Source: Acanthaster planci (taxonomy: Eukaryota > Echinodermata > Asteroidea > Valvatida > Acanthasteridae). Taken from it: a stretch of 64,000 nucleotides of DNA. The stretch's first letter is position 1. Each line of letters begins with the position of its first letter. The stretch lies in assembly GCF_001949145.1 (NCBI RefSeq), contig NW_019091417.1:1337920-1401919 (forward strand), in the 5' to 3' direction. The notes under the pieces were generated by a model. It had not been told where the DNA came from and did no database searches. It saw only the letters and a list, made by a program, of their open reading frames with translations. A program made the translations under genes and the position numbers. Below are positions 11,561 to 23,991 of this stretch, piece by piece.

Positions 11561-14510
11561 ACGTTGAGTTCAGCCGTGCCCCACACGAGACAGAAGGACG
11601 ACCGACTTTCTTTCACTTATTGCCAGTCTCTGCCGCCAGTATCACCTTTCTCAAAACGCGTGTTGTCTGCCTTTCAGAATTCAAATTTCAAAATTACTTC
11701 AAAGCCTACATATGTCTTTGGTGTTAATTTTAATTGTGCACTCAATACATTGGAGCTGTTGTGATTGATCTGTGTCGACAACTCTTGTGCTTTGTGATCT
11801 TAAAAGCACACGTGGAGAAATTGTTTGCACCAGAAAGTGCAACACTGCATTTTTTTTGTCTCTAAAAGGAATTTGTCATTTTTCCCGTTAATCTTCCTTT
11901 TCTTCAAGAATTCTTTTCAATAATGCTACTTAGTCCGATATTCCAGTTTGAATTTCAAGTTTCGAGACAATGTTGATAGAACGGATGATGATGTTAAGTG
12001 GTATTTAATCAGGTCATAAAATATTATTAATGTTTTACTGTCAAGTTTCGAATATGAAGAAATCAAATAAATGCTCATTTCTCCTGCAAAGTACCGAGGT
12101 CACGTGTTCGTACAACCTCTGTTTCATTAAATGGTATGAAAAAATCCCGCTGTCGTTTTGGCAGAGGGTATTCCGCGATTAATAGTTTTAACTTTTAGAT
12201 TTGTTGAAGGTCAACCGTGTCAAGGCTCGTTTGTCCCAAGGTTGGGTAGTCAGAAATTTTCTTTTGTTCGAAACGTTAAAAGCCCTAAGAATCGTAAATT
12301 CAGAGGGTGGTTTGTCTTAGGTTTCTTAGTTTAAAGATCATCGTTTGAAAACAGACTTAAGCTGAATCATTTAATCCTATTGTGTAGAATTTTCCTTTCC
12401 TATTTAGTGCAAGGAAAGGGGGTTCAAATTTAAGCGTTTAAATCTTAAGCAAATGCCAAGTTTCACATTTAAAGTTTTTAGAGTCTTTTCTCTTGCATTA
12501 AGAGAAAGATTAACTGCCGAAATAGCATACACCTTTAATTCTTTTGTTTGTACGTCAAGCAACATCTGCCTTGAATAACGTGCAAATGCAAGGATAAATG
12601 AGGTTACCGCTCGACAGTTGCAACAGAAAACTGTTAACAGCGCCCTCTTTTTCTTTTGTTTGCACGTCATGCAACTTCTCCCTTGAGTAATTACAAATGG
12701 AAAGATATGAGGTTACCGCTCGACATTTGAAACAGAAAACTGTTGATAGCATCGTTCAGACGTAGTCGGGCCCAAGACATCTTTCGCGGTGCATAGATAA
12801 TAATGTGTGCAGTGTGTGGTGCGCACAGGATGCAATTCCACTGTGACAGCGCCCTCTTTTGACGTATTTAGCCGCTAAAGTACGCACATAAGATGAGTTC
12901 GGGTGGTTGGTTCACCAATGGCTCAATTTGTTGATCGCAGATCGTCCACTCGAACGCCAGGGGCATACAACCGGTAGTTAGTGGCAAGCAACACGCAACG
13001 TGGCAGCGTCCATGTACATTCGTCACAGGTTAACGTTTGGATAACCAAGCTGAACTCTCTTCTGTTTCAAAGGAACATTCATTGCTGTGTAATAGAAAAT
13101 TATAAATGTCACTTTTGCAAAATTTCCCTTTGTCTCTTGCTTTGTAAGCCATTTTGCTATTTCTCGCAGCTGTTCAGCTATCAAAATCTCACGAGGATTT
13201 CCGTATGTTCCTGTAAAACCCTGACTAGGAGGTGGTGTTTGACCCTGTTCGGAGAATAGGGTTGTTGGGTCGTGTTCCTTAGAGGGTGAGAACAAGAAAC
13301 CTGTGTCAAGAACAGGCCACCCAACTCGACCCCATTGTACGTGTACATGTATATTTTTCACACAGTGATACCAGTTGTTCGTTTGTTGATGAGAACGCCC
13401 TAAATTGTATTGTCATTAATTACGCAACAACCACGCGTCTTTCCCGATGGGTGCACCCTAAAAAAAAAAATTCCTATAGACACGCGATAAATCCCTATAC
13501 TTTACTGTACAAAATTATCTGAAAAATATTCACAACTCTCACAGGTGTCCAGGCTGGACATAAAAATGTTTGACATGTCCTCTTTCATTTTTCCTTCAAT
13601 GTCTATTGGGTTGATCAGTGAACCCAACACAGACCACCATTTGAATGAAGGAAATGTCACCGCCCGGAGAAGTGGCCAATTTGGAAATGCGTCTCTCTGC
13701 AAAACGGCTAAATAGTGTCACTTTCGGACCCGATTGCATCAAGATTGCTCAGAAATGGAAGCCCTGAGTCTGAGCCAGATGTCCAATGCCATATTTCTTC
13801 AATTCCCCAATTTCATGACTCTGAGGAATTCCTAATATAGAATAACCTGAGTGTACAACTTAATTGATAAGCTCAGCGGACATACTTCTGGCCTGTTTAT
13901 CGGTAGTTCTGAGTGGTTACGCTGGGAACATGACACATTAGATTACCCATGACATATGAGGTAACTTTCTGGACGAGTTATTCGGAAACGTCAAGGCAAA
14001 AAGATGGTATACTTCCTGCCAATCATTTGAGTTGGGTTGAATTTGTCATTTTGTTGGTAAGTGGCGTATCCAGGGGAAGAGGAACAACTTGAACCCCTGA
14101 CGGCCCTTTTTCAACTGAGAATACTTTATGCGTGAATTTAGGACAGAAACTAATTAATCGGACCATCAAAAATAGGCTATGTTTTTTGCTCCCCCATTAT
14201 CATATTCAATGAGATCAAAGGTCCATTCGCTTTTGAATTTGCCCCCCACCCCAGTCCCTAGCCTACACCAAAAGCTGGATACGACGGTGGTGTTGGTGAA
14301 GACAGTTGCAGTGAAATGAAATGCATTGATACGCAGATTGTAGTTCATTTTAGTTCCCTTTCGATCGTAAAATCTTTTACCGCGGTATAAAACAGTAATT
14401 GTTGCTTGTTGAGACGTGTTTCATCGGTTTTATACACACCTAAAAGGCCCCCTCAGCTTCGCCTCGGATGAATTTTCCCTCTCAGGTGTACAAAACACCA
14501 TGGCCCTGTA
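11561..14510. other. 3' region and spacer of protease unit A
   Basis: Contains the probable 3' untranslated region (AATAAA near 12066), a small stray protease exon fragment at 12378-12423, and sequence that is repeated downstream of copy B. No further gene is seen. The spacer enters the N gap at 14511. Confidence 0.6.
12378..12423 (+). pseudogene. Orphan intron 3/exon 4 fragment of a protease paralogue
   Basis: About 45 bases match the 3' end of intron 3 and first codons of exon 4 of copies B and C (TATTGTGTAGAATT..., CCTATTTAG, then GTGCAAGGAAAGGGGGT). The homology stops abruptly where the exon should continue to the catalytic Asp. On both sides the sequence resumes as ordinary 3'-spacer sequence. 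It is a recombination scar or a partial insertion and cannot encode a protease. Confidence 0.65.
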
Positions 14511-15401
14511 NNNNNNNNNNNNNNNNNNNNNNNNNNNNNNNNNNNNNNNNNNNNNNNNNNNNNNNNNNNNNNNNNNNNNNNNNNNNNNNNNNNNNNNNNN
14601 NNNNNNNNNNNNNNNNNNNNNNNNNNNNNNNNNNNNNNNNNNNNNNNNNNNNNNNNNNNNNNNNNNNNNNNNNNNNNNNNNNNNNNNNNNNNNNNNNNNN
14701 NNNNNNNNNNNNNNNNNNNNNNNNNNNNNNNNNNNNNNNNNNNNNNNNNNNNNNNNNNNNNNNNNNNNNNNNNNNNNNNNNNNNNNNNNNNNNNNNNNNN
14801 NNNNNNNNNNNNNNNNNNNNNNNNNNNNNNNNNNNNNNNNNNNNNNNNNNNNNNNNNNNNNNNNNNNNNNNNNNNNNNNNNNNNNNNNNNNNNNNNNNNN
14901 NNNNNNNNNNNNNNNNNNNNNNNNNNNNNNNNNNNNNNNNNNNNNNNNNNNNNNNNNNNNNNNNNNNNNNNNNNNNNNNNNNNNNNNNNNNNNNNNNNNN
15001 NNNNNNNNNNNNNNNNNNNNNNNNNNNNNNNNNNNNNNNNNNNNNNNNNNNNNNNNNNNNNNNNNNNNNNNNNNNNNNNNNNNNNNNNNNNNNNNNNNNN
15101 NNNNNNNNNNNNNNNNNNNNNNNNNNNNNNNNNNNNNNNNNNNNNNNNNNNNNNNNNNNNNNNNNNNNNNNNNNNNNNNNNNNNNNNNNNNNNNNNNNNN
15201 NNNNNNNNNNNNNNNNNNNNNNNNNNNNNNNNNNNNNNNNNNNNNNNNNNNNNNNNNNNNNNNNNNNNNNNNNNNNNNNNNNNNNNNNNNNNNNNNNNNN
15301 NNNNNNNNNNNNNNNNNNNNNNNNNNNNNNNNNNNNNNNNNNNNNNNNNNNNNNNNNNNNNNNNNNNNNNNNNNNNNNNNNNNNNNNNNNNNNNNNNNNN
15401 N
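14511..15401. other. Assembly gap (N run)
   Basis: 891 N between protease units A and B. The flanks match the spacer between B and C, so the missing sequence is probably homologous spacer. Any open frame across it is meaningless. Confidence 0.99.
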
Positions 15402-15702
15402 AAGTTTGAGTATTTCTTCCCAGTGTTTGAACTTTATCATAACCAAAGTCTCGTCAAGATTTACTGCATTAGTTCTATGTCATGGAATAACTCAAGGTGA
15501 TACGTTGTAATTCTTTTTTTTTCGTGCATGAACGTGACCTGTTTTCGCCACACATCGACACACATCTCCGTATATTGACGACACAGCTATCGTGTTCCCA
15601 GATCCAGATAAATTTGTATTTGCATTGAAGTATCTCTGCCACAAGACTTATTGTAAGTTGACTCACATTGATTCCATTTCGGATTCTCCGGTAGCTGATA
15701 AC

Positions 15703-15765
15703 TATATAATGTCCATGTTCACTCGCCTACAGACAGTAGGCCTAACTACACACTCAAGACTTTAG
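15703..15765 (+). promoter_or_regulatory. TATA box and leader exon of protease B
   Basis: TATATAA at 15703-15709. The leader exon ends at 15765 with TTTAG before GTAAGT. It is nearly identical to the copy C leader, which shares GACAGTAGGCCTAACTACAC. Confidence 0.6.
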
Positions 15766-16015
15766 GTAAGTTGGATGTTAGGGCTTTTGAATACGTGTAT
15801 ATCGCTAACTCTTTGTTTCTTCAGTTTCAACTTCTGTTAATTTGTGGCAGTTTGCACGCCAAACACAAATTATTCATAAAGAAAACTGCTGTTTTAGATA
15901 TAAGGATAAACAATGTCTTCCTTTTTTTCAAGATCGGTGTTTGGACCTTCACCCATTTTGTTTGTCTTGCATCCCAATCCAGACTTTGGCTGTTTTGTTC
16001 TTTTCATCTGTAATC

Positions 16016-19000
16016 ATGAAGTTTCTGCTGCTGTTGCTGAGCGTGGTCGTGGTCCATGCTAAACTGGCTCCACTGCATAGATCTAATCACCGTTCCGTTC
16101 CAGACAGCTGGATCATTAAAATCGAGGTGAGTTAAATAAGAAGAGGTCATCATCTGATCCATGTCCTTGTTTGGCTCATCGTCGAACCTTTTAATGTGCC
16201 ACATCTAAAATCAATGGTTTTTAGGGGGCTTAGATTATTCCTAAATCCCTACAGAGCCGTGAAATTATGCAGAATCTAGTTAGGTTCAACATGGTCATAG
16301 TTATAGCTCTGATGAAAGAAAAACCTTCAGAATGCATTTGCCTTACCAATTGCTACGTCACCTGTGGCGGCTATTTAGTGGCACAAACTTAGAGGATTTC
16401 CATTTTGTTTTTAACACTGTAGGATTTCGACCAAGTGGACCAAGTTGCTGATGACATTGTCAGCCAGTTCGCTAGAATGCGTAGCCCAATCCCTCCAATG
16501 ACCAAGCTCCGTCATGTTTTGCCTCTCATTGGAATGAAAATCCCATCATTCCTTCTCGACAAGGTAGCATTTCCATACCTTGCTCTCATTTTTCGTTATA
16601 AAGTTGCAATATTTTAAGTCTCATGTTGTGCTTTTATTCAAAGCTGCCACTAATTTGCATTAAGACATTGTGTTATGTAATCAATATAAATGTAAATTAA
16701 AGACGCGCGCTTGCTGTTACAGTCTGCCATCAAACTGACGCTGTGAAACACGGTATGATCTTGAATATCTTGGAAGTAAGACTCTTTATCTGTGAATAGT
16801 CTTAATTAACCATCAATCTCCAAAAATCCCTGAACTATCGCAGATCCGCGCTATTGACGGCATCGAGTACATTGAAATGGATTATATCGTTCCGCTTGCT
16901 GCCTCCCAATACAACCCACCATGGAATCTCGACCGTACTGATAGTCGCCTGGGAATGGATGGATTTTATAACTACAATGCTAGTGGTAAATCAGGTTTTA
17001 AAAGAGAGCATGAATATGGCTTTGTATTACACACGACCCCACGGCCAGTGACTATGGCTTGGCATTGCACGCGACCCTACGACTAGTGACTATGGCTTGG
17101 CATTGCACGCGACCCTAGAGGTAATGGCTGTTCCACATAAAAGACAGCCATCACAGCTTCCTGTGTAGAGGGCAAGTTTTTACACTCGATCACAAGTAGC
17201 CTAGGTAACTGGTAATGACAGCCATAGTGGCCAGCGATGAAGTCGATCTGGTGATGGTCTTTTCTAAATCTCTTTTCTTACTGTACATAGACCGGCATGC
17301 TCTCATAATAGCTGTCGCCTTGAGATGAACTATTTCCATGGAAAATTCTGTATTTCGTGGATAATTCCAGACAAAAACTGAAATCATTCTTTTCTTTCTG
17401 GCACGGGTAGAATTTTTGTCCGCATTTTAAACACATCTTATACGTTCAAAGACATCTGGGTGGCTTTCCTATAGAGTAAGATTTTTCCTTTCCTATTTAG
17501 TGCAAGGAAAGGGGGTGGACATTTATCTTATTGATACCGGGGTCCAACCCAACCACGTAGCCTTTGGCGGGAGAGTTTCTCTGTTATACGGAGCGAAAGA
17601 CAACGACGGTCACGGAACCCACTGCGCCGGCATAGCAGCCGGTGACGTCTACGGGCTGGCTCGTGAGGCTAACATCCTCAGTATGAAAGTGTGCAATCCC
17701 ATGTGCGTGACGTGGAAAATGCTTGAATGTAAGTCTTGTCAGCCTATATTGCTCATTTATGAAAGGAGAACACCAAGAGGAAACTTGAAATTTCGATTGT
17801 TAATTAGGGCGTGATGACTGTTCGACAAGCAGTTACATGGTTGTTGGTTCTTTGTATTTTAAGGTTTCGACTTAGTGCTTACACACGGTGGCAGTAAAGG
17901 CGGAGTTGTGTCTGTGTCTATTGGTGGAGACCCAAACTACCAAGTTGTCACCAATGCTGTCAATAGACTGTGGCATGGCGGTTACCTCGTGTCTTGGGCT
18001 GCGGGCAATGAAAATATGGACGCGTGCAGATTGCACCCACAGCGCGGCAACAACGTGAGTATTCAGAGAAGCATTCTTCACTTGTTTCAGTAGAAGGGAT
18101 GATAAACTCTTAACGGTGGTAAAATAGTTAGCATTATTCCGTGTTTTGCGATTTTTATAGACGCGTTTTGTTTGCTATTTTTCACTCGACGTGTGACTTG
18201 GGTGGCCAGTACGTGAATGCCTTGTAAACCTTAACCTTGGTCCTGTGAACACCAGAACGAAAGAAAATAGTGATTTACCAGTATAATTATTTTCATGTTT
18301 CAGCTTATTGTAGCAGGGGCTTCAAACAAATACGACGGGCTACCAGGCTTCACGAACTGGGGCCCCTGTGTCGATATCTTCGCGCCCGGTGGGGACATCC
18401 GAAGCGCTCGCTACAGCGAACATAGCAATACCGATTCAATAGTATATTCTGGCACCTCAATGTCCGCCCCTCATGTGGCAGGTACGGTGAGTTTTTTTTT
18501 TTAAATGACTAAAATAGCTTTTTCCAGTTGAAATAATGTGAACTACCTGCTGGATTTGACTGCTGCTAGTTGCTGGTAAATTGGGGTCAAAAGGATGTAA
18601 AATATCCAGGTTCTCGGAGGTTAAGGTCTTAACTTGGATTGTTCTCCAAGATTTATAAGCATTCCGGTATTTGTTTGTAGAAATCTGCCGACATTGTGCT
18701 TGTTCTAACTACAGGTAATTAGAATCAATCTGTGAATACTTGTGTAAGCCTTTACTGTTTACATTTATAGGTTCGGCAGCCCTGTACTACGGTCTTCAGG
18801 GTAGCAGTGCCACGCCTGCATCAGTGAAGAAGGCCATTCTGGACAGTTCTACCAAAGACGCCCTCTCTAATACCAAAGGCTCCCCTAACCGACTTCTTTA
18901 TGTCAATGTAAGTGTCCACCGTACTTTCTAGAACGGTAGTTCATTCGTTACAATGTTAAACGGCATTGTTTGAAAATATTTTAGCTGTTTTTAAAGGAGG

Positions 19001-19246
19001 GGAAATTTTTCTTTTGATTCTAACCATTCTAGTTTACCTCTTTCAACAACACTCTTTACTGCGCATGTCTTTCCTGCAAATTTTCTTCTCTGATTCATTG
19101 TTCAGATTTTGTAACAATACCTTGTAATCTGTTCCTCGTAGCATAAGACCAGCAAAATAAACATTAACATTAATGTTGTTTTATTACAGTTCCTAACTAA
19201 TCCAGCCACTCACCAGAAGATAGACAAAGACGAACCTGCCAAGTAA
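16016..19246 (+). CDS. Secreted proteinase K-like serine protease, copy B
   Basis: Eight coding exons: 16016-16126, 16423-16563, 16844-16985, 17501-17728, 17864-18054, 18304-18481, 18771-18907, 19190-19246, encoding 394 aa. It has a signal peptide ([15 protein letters not shown]), an I9-like propeptide and an S8 domain. The catalytic set is intact: Asp143 (IDTGVQ), His169 (GHGTHCAG), Asn256 (AAGN), Ser323 (SGTSMSAPHV). Two oddities stand out. Cys326, which follows the catalytic serine in A, C and D, is Ala here. The last exon reads TTC CTA ACT... instead of TTC TAA, giving a tail of 18 residues (FLTNPATHQKIDKDEPAK) absent from the other copies. Exon 7 has one codon more than in A, as in C and D. 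It is closest to copy C. The secreted endopeptidase role follows from the family; its substrate is unknown. Confidence 0.92.
17013..17118 (+). repeat. 38-bp minisatellite in intron 3 of copy B
   Basis: Units at 17013-17050, 17051-17088 and a partial one at 17089-17118, each containing ATGGCTT.G.ATT.CAC.CGACCC. Units 2 and 3 are nearly identical and the first is more diverged. It is absent from the equivalent introns of A, C and D. Confidence 0.85.
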
Positions 19247-19588
19247 AGTAATTCCAACACAGGTAGACTCTTTTACTTGTCTACCCGTATACCAAACGTT
19301 ATTTTTCTTTTAAAATTCCAATTTAAAAATTGTTTTAAAGCTCTCGATTGTTTGGGTTTTTTGAGTTTTTTGCTTTTGCTTGCGTGCTTCCTGTTCAATA
19401 CATTCAAAACTTTTTGAATTCAGCTTTACTGATAAAATTATTTTTCACCTATTTATCTTCAGCTCATGAGGAGAAATTTTCTGGCGCAATAAATTGCAAC
19501 GCCAAAAATTTTCATCAGTGTTAACAGAAGCATCTTTGTCCTGTTTAGTTTTTTCTCTTAAATCTTCCCTCTTTCAGCAAGTTTTCTC

Positions 19589-19658
19589 TCAACCCTAAAT
19601 CCCTAGGGTGTGTGCAAAATCATATTAAAATTGGAGGATTCAGGACTGTTAGGGTTAA
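19589..19658 (-). mobile_element. Short piggyBac-like MITE
   Basis: A 70-base element. On the minus strand it starts TTAA-CCCTAACAGTCCTGAATCC and ends in AGGGTTGA (a TTAA-like flank). A diverged copy lies in the opposite orientation at 30348-30417, and a longer element with the same ends is at 63343-63656. Confidence 0.6.
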
Positions 19659-20456
19659 GTATTTAAATCCTGAGGAAATGTCAGCTCTCAGTTTTAAAGT
19701 TTTAAGAAACTTACTGACTGAGGGTGACGATGATTTATAATTGTATTAATGCCTATAATTAACAAATGAAACATTTGCATGTTACTGTTAAGTTTTGGAT
19801 TTGAATAAATAAATGAATTTTCTTTCTCTTGCAAAAGATTAAGTAGGCCCTACCAAAATAACACGAACCTATAATGTTTTGTTTGTATGTCTCCCTTGAA
19901 TTATGTACAAATGCAAATATCTGAAGTTACCGCTCGACAGTTGCAACAGAACACCCCACATTTTCAGATGTAGTCCGGCCCAAGACGTCTTTCGCGGTGC
20001 TTCGATATGTGCAGGGTGTGGCACGCACATAATGCAATTCCACTGTGACAGCGCCCTCTTTTGACGTGTACCAGCTGCTAAAGTACGCACATCAGCTGAG
20101 TTCGGGCGGTTTGTTCTCCTATGTTAACGAACAATTCAATTATTTTGTTGAACGCGGGTCGGCAACTCGAACGCCAGGAGCATACAACCGGTTTCGATGG
20201 TAGTTAGTGGCAAGCAACACGCAACATGGCAGCGTCGCTGCACGTTCGTCGAGGGTTAATTTTTGGATAGGTCCTAATGGGCTGAATCTTTTCTATTTCA
20301 AATGAACTTTCATTGCTTTGTTATGGAAAATTATAATTAATGTCACTTTTGCAAACTTTCCCACTGTCTCTTGCTTTGTAAGCCATTTTGCTATTTCTGG
20401 CAGCTGTTCAACTATGAAAATCTCACGAGGATTTCCGTGTGTTCCTGTAAAACCCT

Positions 20457-21261
20457 AGCCTTTCGTCGAGGTCTTCGTGGCTGTGTGTGTGTGTAACTGC
20501 AAAGCGACTGGACAGGAGACTAGGCGGGTGGCACAGCCACGAGGCCTTTTCCAACTTGATTTTGAGGTTTTATGTTGAATTATTCATCAGCTTTCTGATA
20601 TGCATTATTCATAATTTCATGTAAATGTTGAAAGCTGATGAGTCTCCGAAATAACTGCGGCATCACTCCAAAGCTTACGCAATTTTTCTATCTGTTTTTT
20701 TCTTGAGGGCAACAAGCGGTGAGATGTGACAAGTATGATGCTTGTTGGTTGGCGGTGGTGCTGACGTTGGAGCAACACTAGCAAGTAGCAGTTCATCAAG
20801 GCCGAATGGTCAAAGCAAAACGGCAGTGCTTGAAATATTGGAGCTCATATTCCGTGGGTAGAGACGAAAACGTCACACCCGCGTACAAATACTTCAATAG
20901 CCCAACGCTGCAACGGTTTAAACTCGGCAAAGTGAAGTTTTCCAGCAGCATATTCTAAAGAATTGTCCAAATACTGCACAGACAACTGACCTGCACTCTC
21001 GACACACTTGACACGCTCGCCATCTTTCGTATACTTTCAATTTTGCATGATAACTTAATGTGTGCTGACCCCATCGCTTATGATTGGTTGAGATTTTTGC
21101 TACCCCGTTGGGTAGCAAAACTCGAAAACATACAGAAAAACATAAATTCCTGACAAGTTGGAAAAGGCCTCGTGGCCGCACCACTCGAGCTTGTGGTCTC
21201 CGGTCCAGCCGTTTTGCAGTTACAAATAAACACAGCCGCGAAGGCCCTGATGAACAGCTAC
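20457..21261. mobile_element. Non-autonomous DNA transposon with long inverted ends
   Basis: About 805 bases with imperfect terminal inverted repeats of about 100 bases. The left arm contains GTGTAACTGCAAAGCGACTGG and CACGAGGCCTTTTCCAACTTG, each mirrored near the right end. It is flanked by TAAAACCCT and TAAAACCTT, a probable 8-9 base target duplication. The paralogous site after copy A (about 13215) has a single TAAAACCCT and no insertion. Duplication length suggests hAT or a similar superfamily; no transposase is encoded. Confidence 0.8.
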
Positions 21262-23599
21262 TAAAACCTTGACAAGGAGGTGGTGTTTGACCCTGTTCGG
21301 AGAATAGGGTTCTTGAGTCGTGTTCCCTCTAACGTGAGAACAAGAAACCCAACCTCGACCCCATTGTACGATGAGCATGTTCACTCAGACGTGATACGAG
21401 TTGTTCGATCGTTGATGAGAACGCCCTCAACTGTACTGTAAATTTTGCAGCAAGTACGCGCCGTTCCCGATGGGTGCAACCCTAAAAATAAATTCCCATA
21501 GACACCAGTGATAAATCCCTGTACTTTACTTTACAAAATTGTTTTAAAATTATTCACAGCACTCGCAGGTGTTCATTCCGGCATAAAAATGATGTTCGAC
21601 ATGTCCTCTTTCATTTTCTTTTCAATTTTAAAGTGGGTTGACTAATGAGTGTTTGAGAAATTCTCACCCGAAGCAGGCCACCCCTTAAATGAAGGAAATT
21701 TCACTACCCGGGAAAGTAGCCATTTTGGAAATGCTTCTCTCTGCAAAACAAATAAATAGTAGTGTTGTATTCGAGAACACTTAAGACCTTCGCAAGTCCT
21801 CTAGACTGAATTCAAGGCGTAAGCTATACTGCTAAATAGATCTGAGTCCGGGCCAGAGGTTTGTTGTCATATTTCTTCAATTTCCCAATTCCATGGCTCA
21901 CAGGACGCTCAAAGTATGTAACTGTTTTTAATAAACTCGCCCGACATGTTCTCTAGTAAATACAGAGGCGCACCCCGCTCTATTTGCAGTTACCTTAGGA
22001 ACAACCACTGAGAACGTCTTGCAACCAAGACTGTTTCGGATGCTACCCATAACAGATGAGATAACTTTCCTACCAGTCATTCAGTGGTTGAATTTGTTCA
22101 TCAAAACTCTTTGTTGGTCAGTGGCATATCCAACGTGGGGGAACTTTTCCCACCCTGACGGATTTTTTTTCAACTTGAATACTTCCTATGAGGAAAGAAA
22201 CTGATCCGTGCATTTATTTATTTATTTATGAAATAGACTTTTTTTCTCCCACTATCATGTTGAATAAACTCAAAAGTGCATTTGCTTTTGAATTTCCCCG
22301 ACTCAAAAAGCTGTATACGACATTGTTGTTCGTGAAGACAGTTGCAGTAAATTGGGATTTACTGTGATGCAGAATGTAGTCCTTATGGTGCCCTTTCTAT
22401 CGTAAAATCTTTTACCACGGTATAAAACACCAATTGTTGGTTGTTGTGACGTGTTCCATGGGTTTTTTACACACCCAAAAAGGCCCCCTCAGCTTCGCCT
22501 CGGATGAATTTTCCCTCTCAGGTGTAAGAAACATCATGGCCCTGTTCACAGCAGGCAACAATGGTGACACACTCATCGATTGTGACAACGCACAAGTAAG
22601 TGCGGTACCACCACAAAATGGTTTAATTTCACTAAATGCTGAAGTGGAATTAAATAATCCTGTGCGAGTTTTACTAAAAAAAAACTCGGTCTACCAGTCT
22701 TCAGTTTGCATTACAAGACGTAGCTGTATCTAAACAAAAGCTATCAACTTCTGTCCCTCGTCACCGCTACAGTGGAGATAAAATTAATGAACATGCTGCC
22801 AATCACATACAGTCTCTTTCTCACATTTAACTTCATTTTCAGTTTTTGATATTCTCGCTGACAGCCCAAGTCAAGATATAACCTATTTTCTCATGAGAAT
22901 TCAAACATCCTAATCTTTGTACTGTTTTGCAAATAACCTTTACACAGACATCAGTGAACTTTTCTGTTGGTTGTTTTTTCTCGATAACCTCAAAATTGTT
23001 GTCAATCAACAGTGACGTCTGAAAATTCCATTGAGCATTGGTCTCCTTTTAACTGCATTACACAGCTAGGGTCGAATTAAGTTTCTTTGTAGTATTTCTT
23101 TGCTTTCATGACTTCATGTGTCATGCCAAATAACAAATAAAACGTGGTTAGTGTTTTAATGAGGGTCACACGCCAAGTAAAGGCTTGGTCATAAAATGTA
23201 AACTAAATAACGAATAAGTGATTTGCAAATGAGGACTGCGTGTAAACTGGTTCTATAAAAGAACCGGTTGATTTTGCAGCAGATGATCTGTGTCACGGAT
23301 TTAATTCATTCCATATTCCAGTTCTACGATCATGATGTAAATGTGTCTAAAACTTACCCCCAAATAAACTGCAATGCCCGCTCGCGCCTAGCCATGCTGT
23401 TTTTCTTTAATTCGTCACATTAAAACGAGGCATCGTTTCCACCACTTGTCTGCAGCTGCTTTCTCTCAGAATACAGGGTGTCATTCAGCGTCTGTGGCTA
23501 CGCATGCGCAGTAGCCTTCACTGTGTTGGCAGCTCTCACATTATGCTAGGAGACGACACAAGGCGATATTTTCCCCGTCGGGGAGTCAATAAAGTTGGC

Positions 23600-23780
23600 G
23601 CGGTGTTTCTTTCCTTGCCTTTCCACCTCTGGGGGCCTGGGTTCGAATTCGGCTCGGTCCACATTTGGGACTGGGTTTTCAGTCCCTACCCGAGTCAGTG
23701 GGTTTTCCCCAAAACATTTTTCCCGGATTTTCCTCCTACTTCTAAAACTAAAACTGAACATTTTTGCAAAGAACCAGGCC
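23600..23780 (+). repeat. SINE-like repeat, possible tRNA origin
   Basis: Contains a B-box-like GGTTCGAATTC (about 23640), followed by CAGTCCCTACCCGAGT and GTGGGTTTTCC. It is present after B but absent at the matching place after C. The A box was not convincingly identified. Confidence 0.4.
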
Positions 23781-23951
23781 TTGTTCACAGTCTTAAAATC
23801 AACAAAACCATATTGCATCCTTGCTGTACAGTGGATCCCCAAAGAAGCAATATTTGACGTTTTACTCCTCTTTCCTATTGCAGTGTTGCCAAATCTCTCA
23901 GTTGGAAACTTCAAGTTCATTCAATTGAATACTGTTGTTTTAATTACCAAT

Positions 23952-23991
23952 GATTGTATAGCGCTGTTTAGCTGCGCGGCGCTATACAATC
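23952..23991. repeat. Perfect hairpin, 13-base arms
   Basis: GATTGTATAGCGC, a 14-base loop, then GCGCTATACAATC. It may be one end of an insertion; its function is unknown. Confidence 0.8.

Noticed and set aside
14416-15510. Long open frames on both strands over the N gap
   Set aside because: They consist almost entirely of unknown bases; no coding content can be inferred.
17013-17118. CRISPR-like array
   Set aside because: Units are contiguous with no spacers, and this is an animal intron.
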